From Dermacentor variabilis (taxonomy: Eukaryota; Arthropoda; Arachnida; Ixodida; Ixodidae), in assembly GCF_050947875.1 (NCBI RefSeq), contig NC_134568.1, positions 212,603,632-212,667,631 on the forward strand: a stretch of DNA of 64,000 nt, read 5' to 3'. Position numbers and translations under genes: made by a program. Shown here piece by piece: positions 1-9,770 of this stretch (its first letter is position 1; the number at the start of each line of letters is the position of its first letter). The notes beneath the pieces are model-generated. The model searched no databases and was not told where the DNA came from. It saw nothing but the letters and a program-made list of their open reading frames with translations.

Positions 1-2334
1 ATTAGTACGTGTGACTACTGCAATTTATAACTGTTAGCTTCTCTGTGTCACTCCTAGGTGGTGTCGCACACAGTAAGAAGAAAAAGGAAAAAAAAAAGAA
101 AGGATGGGAACAGTGGCACACTTTTCAAGAGGCAGCAACAACATTCCAGTGGCTCGCTGGCACCGATGATGGGGCCGATTTCACTGTACAACTAACGCAC
201 TATTTATTTCGAAAAACAAAAGCGACGCCGGAATTCGCTTCCTGCCATTTCTTCAAACGCGTTTCGCACCGCCACCCGCTCTCCTTCCTCCTCGAGCAAC
301 GCCAGCGCAACAACCTAAGTTACCAGCGCAAGCGCCATTTTTCTCGAATTAAACTATGGATTGGATCCGAACGTGCTATTCAGCCGCCGTTTGGATCCAA
401 TCCAGTCTACCAGACGCGCCATGCGAAGCCGTATGATCGCTCCAAAGTTCCCAGCTCCCGTCGGGTTCGGCGCCTAGCAGACGAAATGCTCGGCGGGAGA
501 ATGATTGACAGGAGCGTGTCGTCATTTTGACGTCACCAGAAACGTGGCCGCGCGCCGGTAACCGAACGAACGCGCCGAACAACCATCTCCGATCGCGCCC
601 CAGCTACTAGAGGGAACTCTGGCGCTAGCGTCTATGGGAGCTGCAATGGTAGCGGTTGAGCCACCGCGGCAATTATGGGGAAGTACGTGGGTTTGCCTAA
701 ACTTCGTCCTTCCGACTTCACACGGCATCGTGACTTTGTCAACTCGTCATTTTCAACAATGTACTGCGTAACAAATAATGAAATACACATTGTTAAAATT
801 GTCCGATGGCAGGATTTGAGCACAGACGCCCGATATTGAAGCCATTACGCCACGGACGCACGCATCGACAAGCGACATATAACGCCCTTATGAATTTATC
901 GCGCGCAAGCCAGCGTGTTGATACACTTGGCGTGTTTTGATTTGGCCACTTCGACAAGCTGAACCGTAGCAATTAGTAGCGATTGCGCGTGTTCGCAGCG
1001 TCTTCCGTTCTTAGAAAAGTATGGATTGCTCTGAAATTTACGACAACGAAGGCATACAAAGCGTAATAAACGAATCCACAAGGACGTCTGAATCCACAAG
1101 CGCAAAGACCAGACAAATCCATGTACTTCCCACGGTTCTTTCTAATGCATTGTAGGAAACTCTATGGCAGTTGCCGAAATAATCGACGGCCCAGAGAGAG
1201 AGAGAGAGTGGACAAGAGAAGGCACACTCGACGCGTCTACTAGATGTGCCTTCTTTTGTCCTCCCTGCGCTCAAACACCTTTAGTCAAGATGCACCAACA
1301 AGCCCACACCGCCATCATTGTTGCGCTGATGAGGCCATCGGATAACACAGCCAAGTTCGTTGGTTCACAACACGCTTGAGAGCAATCTAGTGAGGATGCT
1401 AAAGCTTGTCACCGTGGCGAAATTTTATCGCAAAGACAGGTCTTTACCGCGCAAAACGAAGGTAGGTAAGCGCGGCGGCGTGGCTGGGACATGCACTAGC
1501 GGGCACGTTGGTGCGGCCCGCGACGTAGCAATCAAGTATAGCTGATCTCGTGCAATCTGGCTTCATAAATATTAACGAGATATGACGGCGGAGTGGATAA
1601 CTAGAATAATTGACAACGGTAGCAGAGTATTACATCGAGTCGAAGACTGGTAGTTTTGCGGGCAGCGCAAATTGCAGTGAAAATTCTCTTACTAACTAAA
1701 CACGCGAGGTGTCAGGGAAACTATAGGAGGCAGAATGACGCCACGCGGCCACCTCTCGCAAGCGAACGTTCCGTGCTACCGCTCCTTCTACCATATAACT
1801 GAGCCGTGCCTCCGAAACATGGAGGAATTTTAAAACTCAGCAGGTCACGTGACTTCCGGCGCGCGGAAAGAGAGTGCGCGTCAAGGCATCAGTCATCTCA
1901 CCTTAGCTGCTCGTCCTCGCAGAATCGGCCTGGCACATGTCGATCTCCCTTTCCTATGACCTTTCGCTGCTTCAGCTGCCCTGCGGGCGTTGCGCTAGAC
2001 TCTACGTTCGACGCCGTAACGCGAGACAGGCTTCGAGTGGCAGAAAATAGGGGCTTATGTTGCTGGCACTGTGCAATCGCTAATCGTATTTTTTCTCTCG
2101 TTTTTTTCTTACATAACGAGGGCCTCGAATCCGGCTACATTGATGCCTTCAGGTAGCATATGTGGATTTATTCACCAGTTGCCTTCACCCAAAAAGATCA
2201 TGTTCTCGTGACGCCTGCGGCAAAAAGGACGTTCCACGTCCGCCACCAAGGTCTGTGAGTGGTGGCGCTGGCTAACACTCCCAGGGTTCTACTAGGACAC
2301 ATAAATACCTAAGAAAGTGGAGGGGGGAAACAGC
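1..2334. other. No recognised gene
   Basis: Mixed-composition sequence with several short open frames on both strands. The longest, at 45-530 plus, is lysine- and arginine-rich after a purine tract and resembles no family I know. A short GA-rich tract lies at about 1193-1208. Nothing here can be supported as a gene. Confidence 0.5.
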
Positions 2335-2575
2335 GCCGCGGTAGCTCAATTGGTAGTCCATCGCACGCGAAATGCGAAGGTTGCGGGTTCGGTTCCCACC
2401 TGCGGCAAGTTGTTTTTCATCCACTTTAATTTCCATTAATTTATCGTTTCTTTATGTCATTTATTAAGCAAGTAATTTCCCCTATGTTGTCCTTGGTGTC
2501 AGTGTTTGTTGGCTTCTTATGATATGACTAATAAAAATCGAGCCCCTCTGCTACCCCCTTTCTTCTCGTTTATAT
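2335..2575 (+). repeat. tRNA-derived SINE with intact tRNA-like head
   Basis: The head, about 2335-2406, folds like a tRNA: a 7-bp acceptor stem (GCCGCGG with CTGCGGC, one G-U pair), an A box TAGCTCAATTGG and a B box GGTTCGGTTCC. A non-tRNA body with TTTAATTTCCATTAATTTAT follows and ends near a short TA run at 2572-2589. The head-plus-body structure marks it as a SINE and not a working tRNA gene. I recall this repeat as common in hard ticks, but that is memory and not a search. Confidence 0.75.
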
Positions 2576-2589
2576 ATATATATATATAA

Positions 2590-4640
2590 TGCCAACACTG
2601 CATCAGTAAGTCGTGGTTTGGCGGGCTCACCGAACTCTCGCAAAACTTGGCGCGTGCTTTGTAACGTGCGCGACGCAAACTTGGATAGTGGTGGCGTCTG
2701 CGCATTGAGGAAGTAACAACAGCAGATGTTACGCTCAAGCAGCAACTCGTGCGCTGTCTGAGGCTCCTAATATCGGAGTCACTCATGTGTGGTAGAGCAG
2801 GTGACAGGGAAAGAAGTTGTGGAGCGAAATATGTAGAAGGCAGAAGGGGAATGCAAACGTGTAGGACAAATGGGAATTAGGAAATGAATGTGACTGCCAC
2901 TCAAATGGCCTGGGGAGCGAGAGCTGCAAACGTGCTGTTCACATATAAATCACCAAAAATCAACCGGCATTGACGGCTCTTCGCCATTGCAGATGTCAGT
3001 CCTCTCAGAGTGAAACCCAGGACTCCCTATTTTTTGTTCTTTCATGCGCTTTCTATTCAACGCGGGAACTGCGTAAAAACATTCTAAATTTAACAAATAC
3101 GTAAAGTGTCATCTATGTTAACATCGTTTCTTGGCCTTGGGTACGTGCCATGTCTAGAAAGAGAGAGACAGAAATGCAAGAGTGAGTGGTTGGCGAAGGT
3201 TCGCCTCTATCTGTTTTGCTGCAGCGCCTCAGAAGTCGATTCGCGGCAGAGATATTGCCTTTGCCAGACCGGTTCAACATGGACCAACTTTTGTAAAATG
3301 CTCATAAAAGCAAGCAAACTGTTGATTATCATTTGATTATCTCTTTCACAAGCGAAGTGCGGTGGAATCTGCGAGTCGCGATTCATTTCACACGGTGCAA
3401 GTTTTGTGCCGAAGGAATTCACAGCATCTCTTGCAAGTTGCCGGAGGCGAAATACGTGCCTGTTTTGAGAAGGAAGCGCTGGACAGCAGGAACAGGGAAC
3501 CAAACTGGCCTTAACCAGTTCATGAAGTGCAGATGCAATCGAGTGGGCCCCATATCGTTGCGTCAGGCTCTAGCTCATGGACTACAGTTTTCGCGACGCC
3601 TATCGTGACTTACAATCGCCTAAGGAAACGTGTTTACAGAGTGAAGCGCCTTTAAGAATGACCCGCTTCGCACACGTAAATTAATGTAATGTGTTGACAA
3701 TGAAAAGTTAATTAGAGCTTAACTTTATCCGCCAAAAGAATGTTGTGATTTGTCGTACATTTTAAATTCACCTCACCATTACTACAACCGCAACAGAAGA
3801 ATTTTGCTACCAGCCCGGTAAAATATCTTCTTCGAGACTCGATATGCACTCAATTGTGTGACGGAACAAGGTTGATGGTCAGCTAATAAAATTAACGCAA
3901 CATTTCCCTTCTTCAATTTCGCGTCTGAACCGCAGCGCCGGTGTGTCTAACATCACGTACTTCGAGGTATTTTCGTTCAGGAAGACGTCTCAAAACTCGC
4001 TGTCTAGTCTTCGCAGCTTCTCTAGAATGCAGTTTAGAGCCCTCGTCTATCGACACGTTATTGCATATTCCCGAGTATGCCCTATCAAAATCTCATGACG
4101 TCACGAAGGGCTACTGTGGGAACTTCGAACCCGTCTTCCATTTCTTGCGTCTTTTCTGGCTTATGGAGACTGCGCTCACGATAAGGCTATTGTTTCTGGT
4201 ATCCCGGAAGCGTTATTTACAATAACAGCTGAACATTTTCTTCTAAGTGTTCCTAAAAAAAAGTCCACCATATTGTAGCTCGTAAAGATATAATTAAATG
4301 TTAAGCCGTATTAGTAAATTACGCTTCTGCAATACCAAAACGGCCGCTCTTACCATAAGAGGGTTTAAGTAAGTTTGAAAGGAGTCAGAAATATAAAACT
4401 GGCGCCGGCGCTGCGCTGAAGTTCCTACACCACCTCGCCGTGACGTGATGGATTTTGACGACGCCTAGTTGCGTCTGTGGTTGAATTGCTTGTCGGTAAA
4501 GAAGAACTACGTCGCATTATACAGGAATCAAAGAGTTGGCAAGTTTTGGGAATCGTTTTTTTTTTGCGCCAGAACGGCGGAAATACGAGAAAGTACTTTC
4601 AAATACGTGACAACGTTGTGCCGACGTATACCGGCGCTTA
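2590..4640. other. No recognised gene; diffuse repeats
   Basis: Only short open frames without family resemblance are present. The stretch from about 4380 to 4640 looks like a middle-repetitive tick sequence (GC-rich start, then T-rich and A-rich tracts), but I cannot name it. Confidence 0.4.
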
Positions 4641-4800
4641 CACTCTTAAAAAAAAGAGAGTCAAAAGAGGGTCACGACTACCTCGACTCTCTTTTTTCAG
4701 TCGCTGACTACCTTTTTTTCCAAGGGTAGTCACAGAACGAAGTCGGGAATGACGCATGAAATGGATGACTCCCATGCTGCTTGAAGGGAGTCAGTGAAAG
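4641..4800 (+). mobile_element. Left terminus of a TA-flanked inverted-repeat element
   Basis: Begins CACTCTTAAAAAAAAG directly after a TA dinucleotide, then alternating GAGTC/GACTC and GACTACC blocks that can fold on themselves. The same terminus in reverse occurs at 18417-18432, again against TA. That is the look of a Tc1/mariner-type MITE end. No matching right end lies nearby, so this is either a truncated MITE or the left end of something larger. Confidence 0.5.
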
Positions 4801-5270
4801 GCACGTATGATGTTATAGGTTGCAGTGAATGTGGATTCGTTGGTTCACTCAATCAAATAACTGATTGACTATACCAAAGGAAAGAGCACGATATGTAACT
4901 ACCCGAGTTCAACTCTATAGCCGCAAAAAGTAAAATGCGTTTCATGCAGTGCTGTATTACAGCATAATCAGGATAGCAAGAAAGGCAAATTGTTTTTTTA
5001 ATTTTTCAGTAAGAAATAATTGGAGCAGGGTGGTACAACACCAAACTCCAAAAGTAATAACACTGGTTGGTATATTTATGCAACGCACTGTACATTAATA
5101 TGTATTTTGTACATAAAGATACCTTAAGGGGGGGGGGGAGTGCATGAATATTGATTGCCCATGCACAGAATGGAAAAAACAAGAAAAAAATACAACACGA
5201 ATATACACACAACGTCAACAGAACACAAACTGTGAAGTACACCCACTTAGAGTTCATAACATAAAGCTAA
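4801..5270. other. No recognised gene
   Basis: AT-rich sequence with a G run at about 5129-5138. No coding or repeat family is recognised. Confidence 0.4.
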
Positions 5271-5274
5271 GCAA

Positions 5275-6360
5275 ATATTACAATTTTTAATGAAACCACT
5301 AATTCACATCTGGGTACCACTTTCCCTGCCAGATAAAGATCGAGGAACTCTGGTAATACCTCATCTTCTGGCTGCGCCGCACAGACTACATTGCGTTTAG
5401 ATACCTTACGTGCTTATCGATGTCTCCTGAATTCAACAAGTCCCATCTTGTCTAACAAGAACAGAACCTCATCCTGAGCCGCAAAAATACCTGCAATCTG
5501 TCCAAACTGTGGGTCGTCTGCCTTACCCGTCGTGGTTGCTCAGCGGCTATGGTATTGGGCTGCTGAGCACGAGGTCGCGGGATCGAATCCCGGCCACGGC
5601 TGCCGCATTTCGATGGCGGCGAAATGCGAAAACACCCGCGTACTTAGATTTAGGAGCACATTAAAGAACCCCAGGTGGTCGAAATTTCCAGAGTCCTCCA
5701 CTACAAGTGCCTCATAATCGGAAAGTGGTTTTGGCACGTAAAACCCCATAAGTCAATTTCGTCTCCCTTGGTCATTAAAAGCACATCTCCCACATGGTAT
5801 GCCATTTGCGGCATAGTGACTGACTTCGCCTGCCATACGTTACCTGCAGGCAGGCGCTCCTCAATGTACGTATGTAAAACAGATCTTCGCACAAGTTTCA
5901 GGCCTGACATGGTGTGGCGTTGGTTGAAGACAATCTCACGGAATTCATAGCTTTGAGAAAGGTGAAGCTCTGCAAGTGTTTTACATATGTTTTTGAAGTT
6001 TTTCATCTTTGATGCCTTGAACCTCATACGCCAGATTTGTTTGAGTGGTCCGAAAAGAGATCATGCGTGGGTAGTGCACAAGGTAATGTAATTTAGGGAT
6101 TATGCGGGCTTCTGGGTAGCGGGTAACGAATGAACGGAGAAATTCTTGAATTTTCACCTCCATATAAACAAGAGACTCTGAGGGAAGCTCATCATACAAA
6201 AGCATGCCTACAACTTCCCTGAATAGGAGGTAAACCTCCCAGCCTTCGTTTCCCTCTATAATTTTAGAAGCGAAAATCTGAGGTAACAGTCCGAAAAGGC
6301 ACCACTTCTGTGAAGCAGTGTCCTTTAGAGGGGTATTGCCTCGTACGAAGGCTTCTGTGG
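5275..6360 (-). pseudogene. Broken transposon-like ORF of unidentified family, split by a SINE
   Basis: Read on the minus strand from about 6345, conserved-looking protein runs through KWCLFGLLPQIFA, EGNEGWEVYLLFREVVGMLL, IIPKLHYLVHYPRM, a frameshift near 6030, then FKASKMKNFKNICKTLA and MPQMAYHVGDVLLM. It is interrupted by a SINE at about 5526-5752 and resumes with DPQFGQIAGIFAAQDEVLFL before stops. The LVHYPRM...NFKNICKTLA pattern recalls a large family of uncharacterised, often transposon-borne arthropod proteins. I cannot name it. The frameshift, stops and insertion make it a relic. Confidence 0.55.
5526..5752 (+). repeat. Ruka-type tRNA-derived SINE, near full length
   Basis: Head CCGTCGTGGTTGCTCAGCGG with B box GGATCGAATCCC, body ATTTCGATGGCGGCGAAATG, AACACCCGCGTACTTAGATT, AAAGAACCCCAGGTGGTCGA and tail GGTTTTGGCACGTAAAACCC. 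This head-body-tail order is repeated across the window and matches my memory of the tick Ruka SINE. It lies inside the broken ORF at 5275-6360. Confidence 0.8.
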
Positions 6361-6644
6361 GGCGTGGTGGTCTGTCAACGCTTTAGATTTAGAATCTAAA
6401 AACGTTGTGGTCTGTTTGTACCATCATTGCGGCCACAATGGAATGTGCAAACTTTGTGCACTGTTCTGCAAACCCCTGTGCAAAAAACGTGCAAACGGCT
6501 GCTCTGTTCTTGCTCAAATTTTGTAGAGCGATCGCATTTTGGCGTCGACCTTACACTTGGCACAGTTAAGTGCCTTGCTTGTAAGAAAAAAAAAAACGCA
6601 AATTTGCCTGTGCCCTTGAGGCTGCAAACAGCTGCCGTAACGGC
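6361..6644. other. No recognised gene
   Basis: Low-information sequence with a short palindrome TTTAGATTTAGAATCTAAAA near 6381-6400. No family is recognised. Confidence 0.35.
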
Positions 6645-6802
6645 GCAAGCATAAACCAGTTTCGCCGCCTGCCGTCAGCTTTAAAAAGCAGCGTCTAACG
6701 GAGGACGGTCGCCTGTTCCAGGAGCAGGCAACACGCGGCAGCGCTCCCTGATATGCTGCTTTCTGCAGCTGACGACAGGCGGCGCTACAAGTTTATGCGT
6801 AC
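6645..6802. repeat. Foldback element, about 158 bp
   Basis: Arms of about 50 nt at 6645-6694 and 6753-6802 are reverse complements with a few mismatches, both carrying CGCCGCCTG.CGTCAGCT and AAAGCAGC. The centre holds a second short hairpin, GCCTGTTCC/AGGAGCAGGC. This suits a small foldback MITE. A structured RNA cannot be excluded. Confidence 0.6.
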
Positions 6803-7131
6803 ACCGTCGTGGCAGCAGCTCGCATTTTCATGAGCGCCGGTAAGTTTGCATTAAAACAAAGATCAGGCAATTAACTGTGCTAAGTATTATACTAAACGAA
6901 GTAGGCACCAAAATGTGGTCATTCTGCCAAATTTGAGCAAGGATAGTGCAGCGGTGAGCGAAAACTGTTTTGCGAACGCGCGCAGCGAAATATTCAGGAT
7001 CCAGCACATGACTTACGGCTTTCGTATTCACTTCGACTTTGGATTCGAAACTATGAGAAGCACGGCTATGGCTCTGACGGCACCTTGCTATCTACGGCGG
7101 TGAACGAGTATGTAAACGCGAGTGGCATTCC

Positions 7132-7440
7132 TCTCTTGCTTGCGTTGTGCCTGTGAAATCTGACAGCGGTGGCAGCATGTCGTCCGATCCGCCTTCAACT
7201 GAACTCTCGCCGACTGATGCGGAAGGAGCGGTTTGCCTCTTGTTTGCGTTGCGCCTGTGAAATCCGACAGCGGTGGCAGTATGGCGTCCGATCCGCCTTC
7301 AACTGAACGCTCGCCAACTGGTGCGGAAGGAGCGGTTTGCCTCTTGCTTGCGTTGCGCCTGTGAAATCTGACAACGGTGGCAGTATGTCGTCCGATCCGG
7401 CTTCAACTGAACGCTCGCCGACTGGTGCGGAAGAAGCGGC
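7132..7440 (+). repeat. Three tandem copies of a 104-bp unit
   Basis: The unit TGACAGCGGTGGCAG...GTCCGATCC recurs with an exact 104-bp spacing: start codons at 7177, 7281 and 7385 sit at the same place in each copy. Copies differ by a few substitutions. Because 104 is not a multiple of 3, the first two ATGs open short frames ending at 7260 and 7364, before the third ATG, which opens the exon at 7385-7573. Confidence 0.85.
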
Positions 7441-7573
7441 TTGCCTAGTTTCGCAGGAGCCATCAAAGAAAATCGTGAAGCTCTCAGGCGCCCGGAAACT
7501 CGCCAACCTCCACGAAAGCCTGCGGACGGGAGGGTTCGTGTACCTGATGACAGGCAACGATCTTCTAATACAG
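7385..7573 (+). CDS. Candidate first exon of a plus-strand gene
   Basis: A 63-codon block starting MSSDPASTERSPTGAEEAA and ending FVYLMTGNDLLIQ, directly followed by a consensus donor gtgagc in phase 0. The text changes from exon-like balanced composition to T-rich intron-like sequence at that point. I do not recognise a domain in it. It lies 5' of the exon-like blocks at 8690, 13594, 14420 and 17003 on the same strand and could be the start of the same gene. Two upstream ATGs in the tandem copies would act as short upstream frames. The start and the link to the downstream blocks are inference. Confidence 0.4.
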
Positions 7574-7773
7574 GTGAGCGTAAATGTACTGCGCGTTATG
7601 GAGCGCAAAGAGGATTTGGTCATTGTTTGGTTTATTTTATGTTATTTTGTATACAATGTTTTTTGCAATTTTGTTTGCCTTCCTTCCTTATTTTGTGATT
7701 TGCCTCTGTATTTACTTTGCCCCTCCCCTCTGCAATGTACAACCGTACCTTGAGGGTATGATAAATAAATAAA

Positions 7774-8689
7774 TAAATAAATATGGGCAAAGTAGCAACA
7801 GTATGCGTAGCGGAAATGTCGAGCACGATTAATAACTTCGGTTGCCGCGCTTTGAACTGACAGATCGAGTCTTGGGAAATTGCTCTGTGTCACTTCACTG
7901 TGCTGCCAACTACTAATATTTTTGTTTCGTCGCAGCCAATGCACTTGTCCTTAAATTGAGAAGTGTAGCGCATACTTGCCCGTACGAACACAACGTTGCT
8001 CAACTATAATTATTGCCGTGTCGAGAAGCCGCAAGGAAACTAGCCTTTTCAGGACTTCCATCTTCTGAAAACTTCTGCAGTTGGTTTACTACTGATATTG
8101 GGGTAAGGTGTGCAATCGCTTCCCTATCTGGTAGGAGAGGGAGTAGTAACAGCTTCAGTCAATGTAATGGTGCTTTAGTTAGCATAACTGGTCGCAGTAT
8201 GCCATATTTTGCAAATTTCTTCAGCGTTTAACTAATAAAACAGGCAAGGCGACGAAAACGGACTTGTTGTTTGCCTGTTCAATCTTTGTCGTCATTTGTG
8301 CGCTGCAACATTCACACAGCAATGAAGTTAAATTGAACCAACTGAGGAAAAAAAATTGCTGGCATTTTCAGCAATAGGACTATGAAAACCTTGGGCAATC
8401 AGCAATATGGTTCTATCTTTGTGAAATCATCTGTTCTTATACACTGGTGGTTGCTGACATTGCATAAATAAGCTTAGCCTTGTTAGCTTAATGCGTCCTG
8501 TACTTAGCTCACCTATGGGCAGCAGGATTAGTGCTGTGCTGTGCTGTGATGGCTCTAAATAACAAACCTATTTGGGACAGTACAGCAACCATAAAAAAAG
8601 GCTGTTTAATTAATCAGTGCCTGTTCAGTGCCCACAGCTTCACTTCTAATGTGCAAAACTATTGATAAACCATCTGGGTGTGCTTTCAG
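7774..8689. other. Intron-like AT-rich sequence, no recognised feature
   Basis: A TAAA run at about 7760-7784, then AT-rich sequence with no conserved protein and no named repeat. Confidence 0.4.
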
Positions 8690-8727
8690 ATCTTCCAACG
8701 ACCGGTTCCAGTGCTACGTCGACATGG
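8690..8727 (+). CDS. Candidate 38-nt exon
   Basis: Bounded by tgctttcag and gtgaaa. Read in the phase left by the exon ending at 7573 it encodes IFQRPVPVLRRHG and leaves phase 2, exactly what the next recognisable block at 13594 needs. There is no other support; such a short exon could be chance. Confidence 0.25.
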
Positions 8728-9099
8728 GTGAAAGCACGACGATGTGTGATGGAGCATTGATTAACTTGGTTGTCTCTCCAAGCCACGCCGAAGCATCATA
8801 GGCACCAAAAAAGCCGTATGCACCCAATCTTATTTAATCTGTACTCATGCATTAACTCTGTATAACATTAAAACCTGTCGTATGCTGGAAAGCTATAATA
8901 TCGCTATTAGCAGTACTTTAAGGAGCCCCTCACCAGGCCACATAGCTAATTTAATTATACGCTGGAAGTTGTTAGGTGCCCTCTTGGGAGCATTCTACTG
9001 CAAAAATTTTCAAATTGGCTCATTAATAGCTGAGATAGAAATATTGCAGTTCCACAAACCCATGATTTAAGGAGGCGAGCGTCACAGCCAAAAAACGCT

Positions 9100-9770
9100 T
9101 GGATGCCCCTTGCCAAGCCACTAGTGGAGAAAAGGCTGCATGTTGTTCCATACATGCATGAAGTGGCCCACGATTTAAAGAAAGTGGCCAGCAGGTACAA
9201 AGTACCTATTATTTTCTTGGCTCCATGGAAGCTTACTGGCCTGTGCCCATGCATCTCAGACCCACAGAAGCTGACCCTTTGTGGTAAAAATCATACAAGG
9301 CCATATGTGACTTGCGCGGTCGGTATGGTGTACGAAATTCCACTTAATTGCGGCAAGGTGCATATCAGCCAGACAGGCTGTTGCACCAACGATTTGGCAA
9401 GGGAACATGAGCTGTCTGCCAGCAATAAGATTAATGCACATTTGCCTATGCACTGCAATTACTGCACGTGTGAGCCATATCTTTTCCACATCCGCATTCT
9501 TGGTAAACGCAAAGATTGTCTGCATGGGAATTAATGGAGGCCTGTTTCATCAACATGAAATGTGACGTCTATGTCAGTGATACATCTGTGGCTTGAACTG
9601 AATTGAATGACAGTTTCTGCACTGTATGACTGAATAATAATGGGCAAGCTTGTTTGAGTATTGCGCGCAAACGTATGTGCGCACATGGCCACCTTCACCT
9701 ATAAATATGAACCTGTTTGCTTTCAGTAAAGTAGTAGCAAGGGACACTCATTCCTGTCCTAAAGCTTTTT
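9100..9770 (+). mobile_element. Penelope-like element 3' fragment with degenerate GIY-YIG domain
   Basis: The open frame at 9103-9534 (143 codons) contains VGMVYEIPLNCGKVHISQTG followed by NDLAREHE and two CxC-type cysteine/histidine clusters (HCNYCTCEP). That layout is the GIY-YIG endonuclease domain found at the C-terminus of Penelope-like retroelements. The second half of the GIY-YIG motif reads HIS where YIG is expected, so the nuclease is probably dead. The frame then meets a stop (LHGN) and a non-coding tail rich in TTTCAGTAAAGTAGTAGCAA runs to about 9770. The upstream reverse transcriptase is missing: a 5'-truncated copy. Confidence 0.7.

Noticed and set aside
45..530. 161-codon plus-strand frame
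   Set aside because: Starts in a purine tract giving a lysine run, has no domain, and no splice or homology support.
2335..2406. A functional tRNA gene
   Set aside because: The cloverleaf is plausible, but the base at position 33 is G and not U, and a SINE body follows directly.
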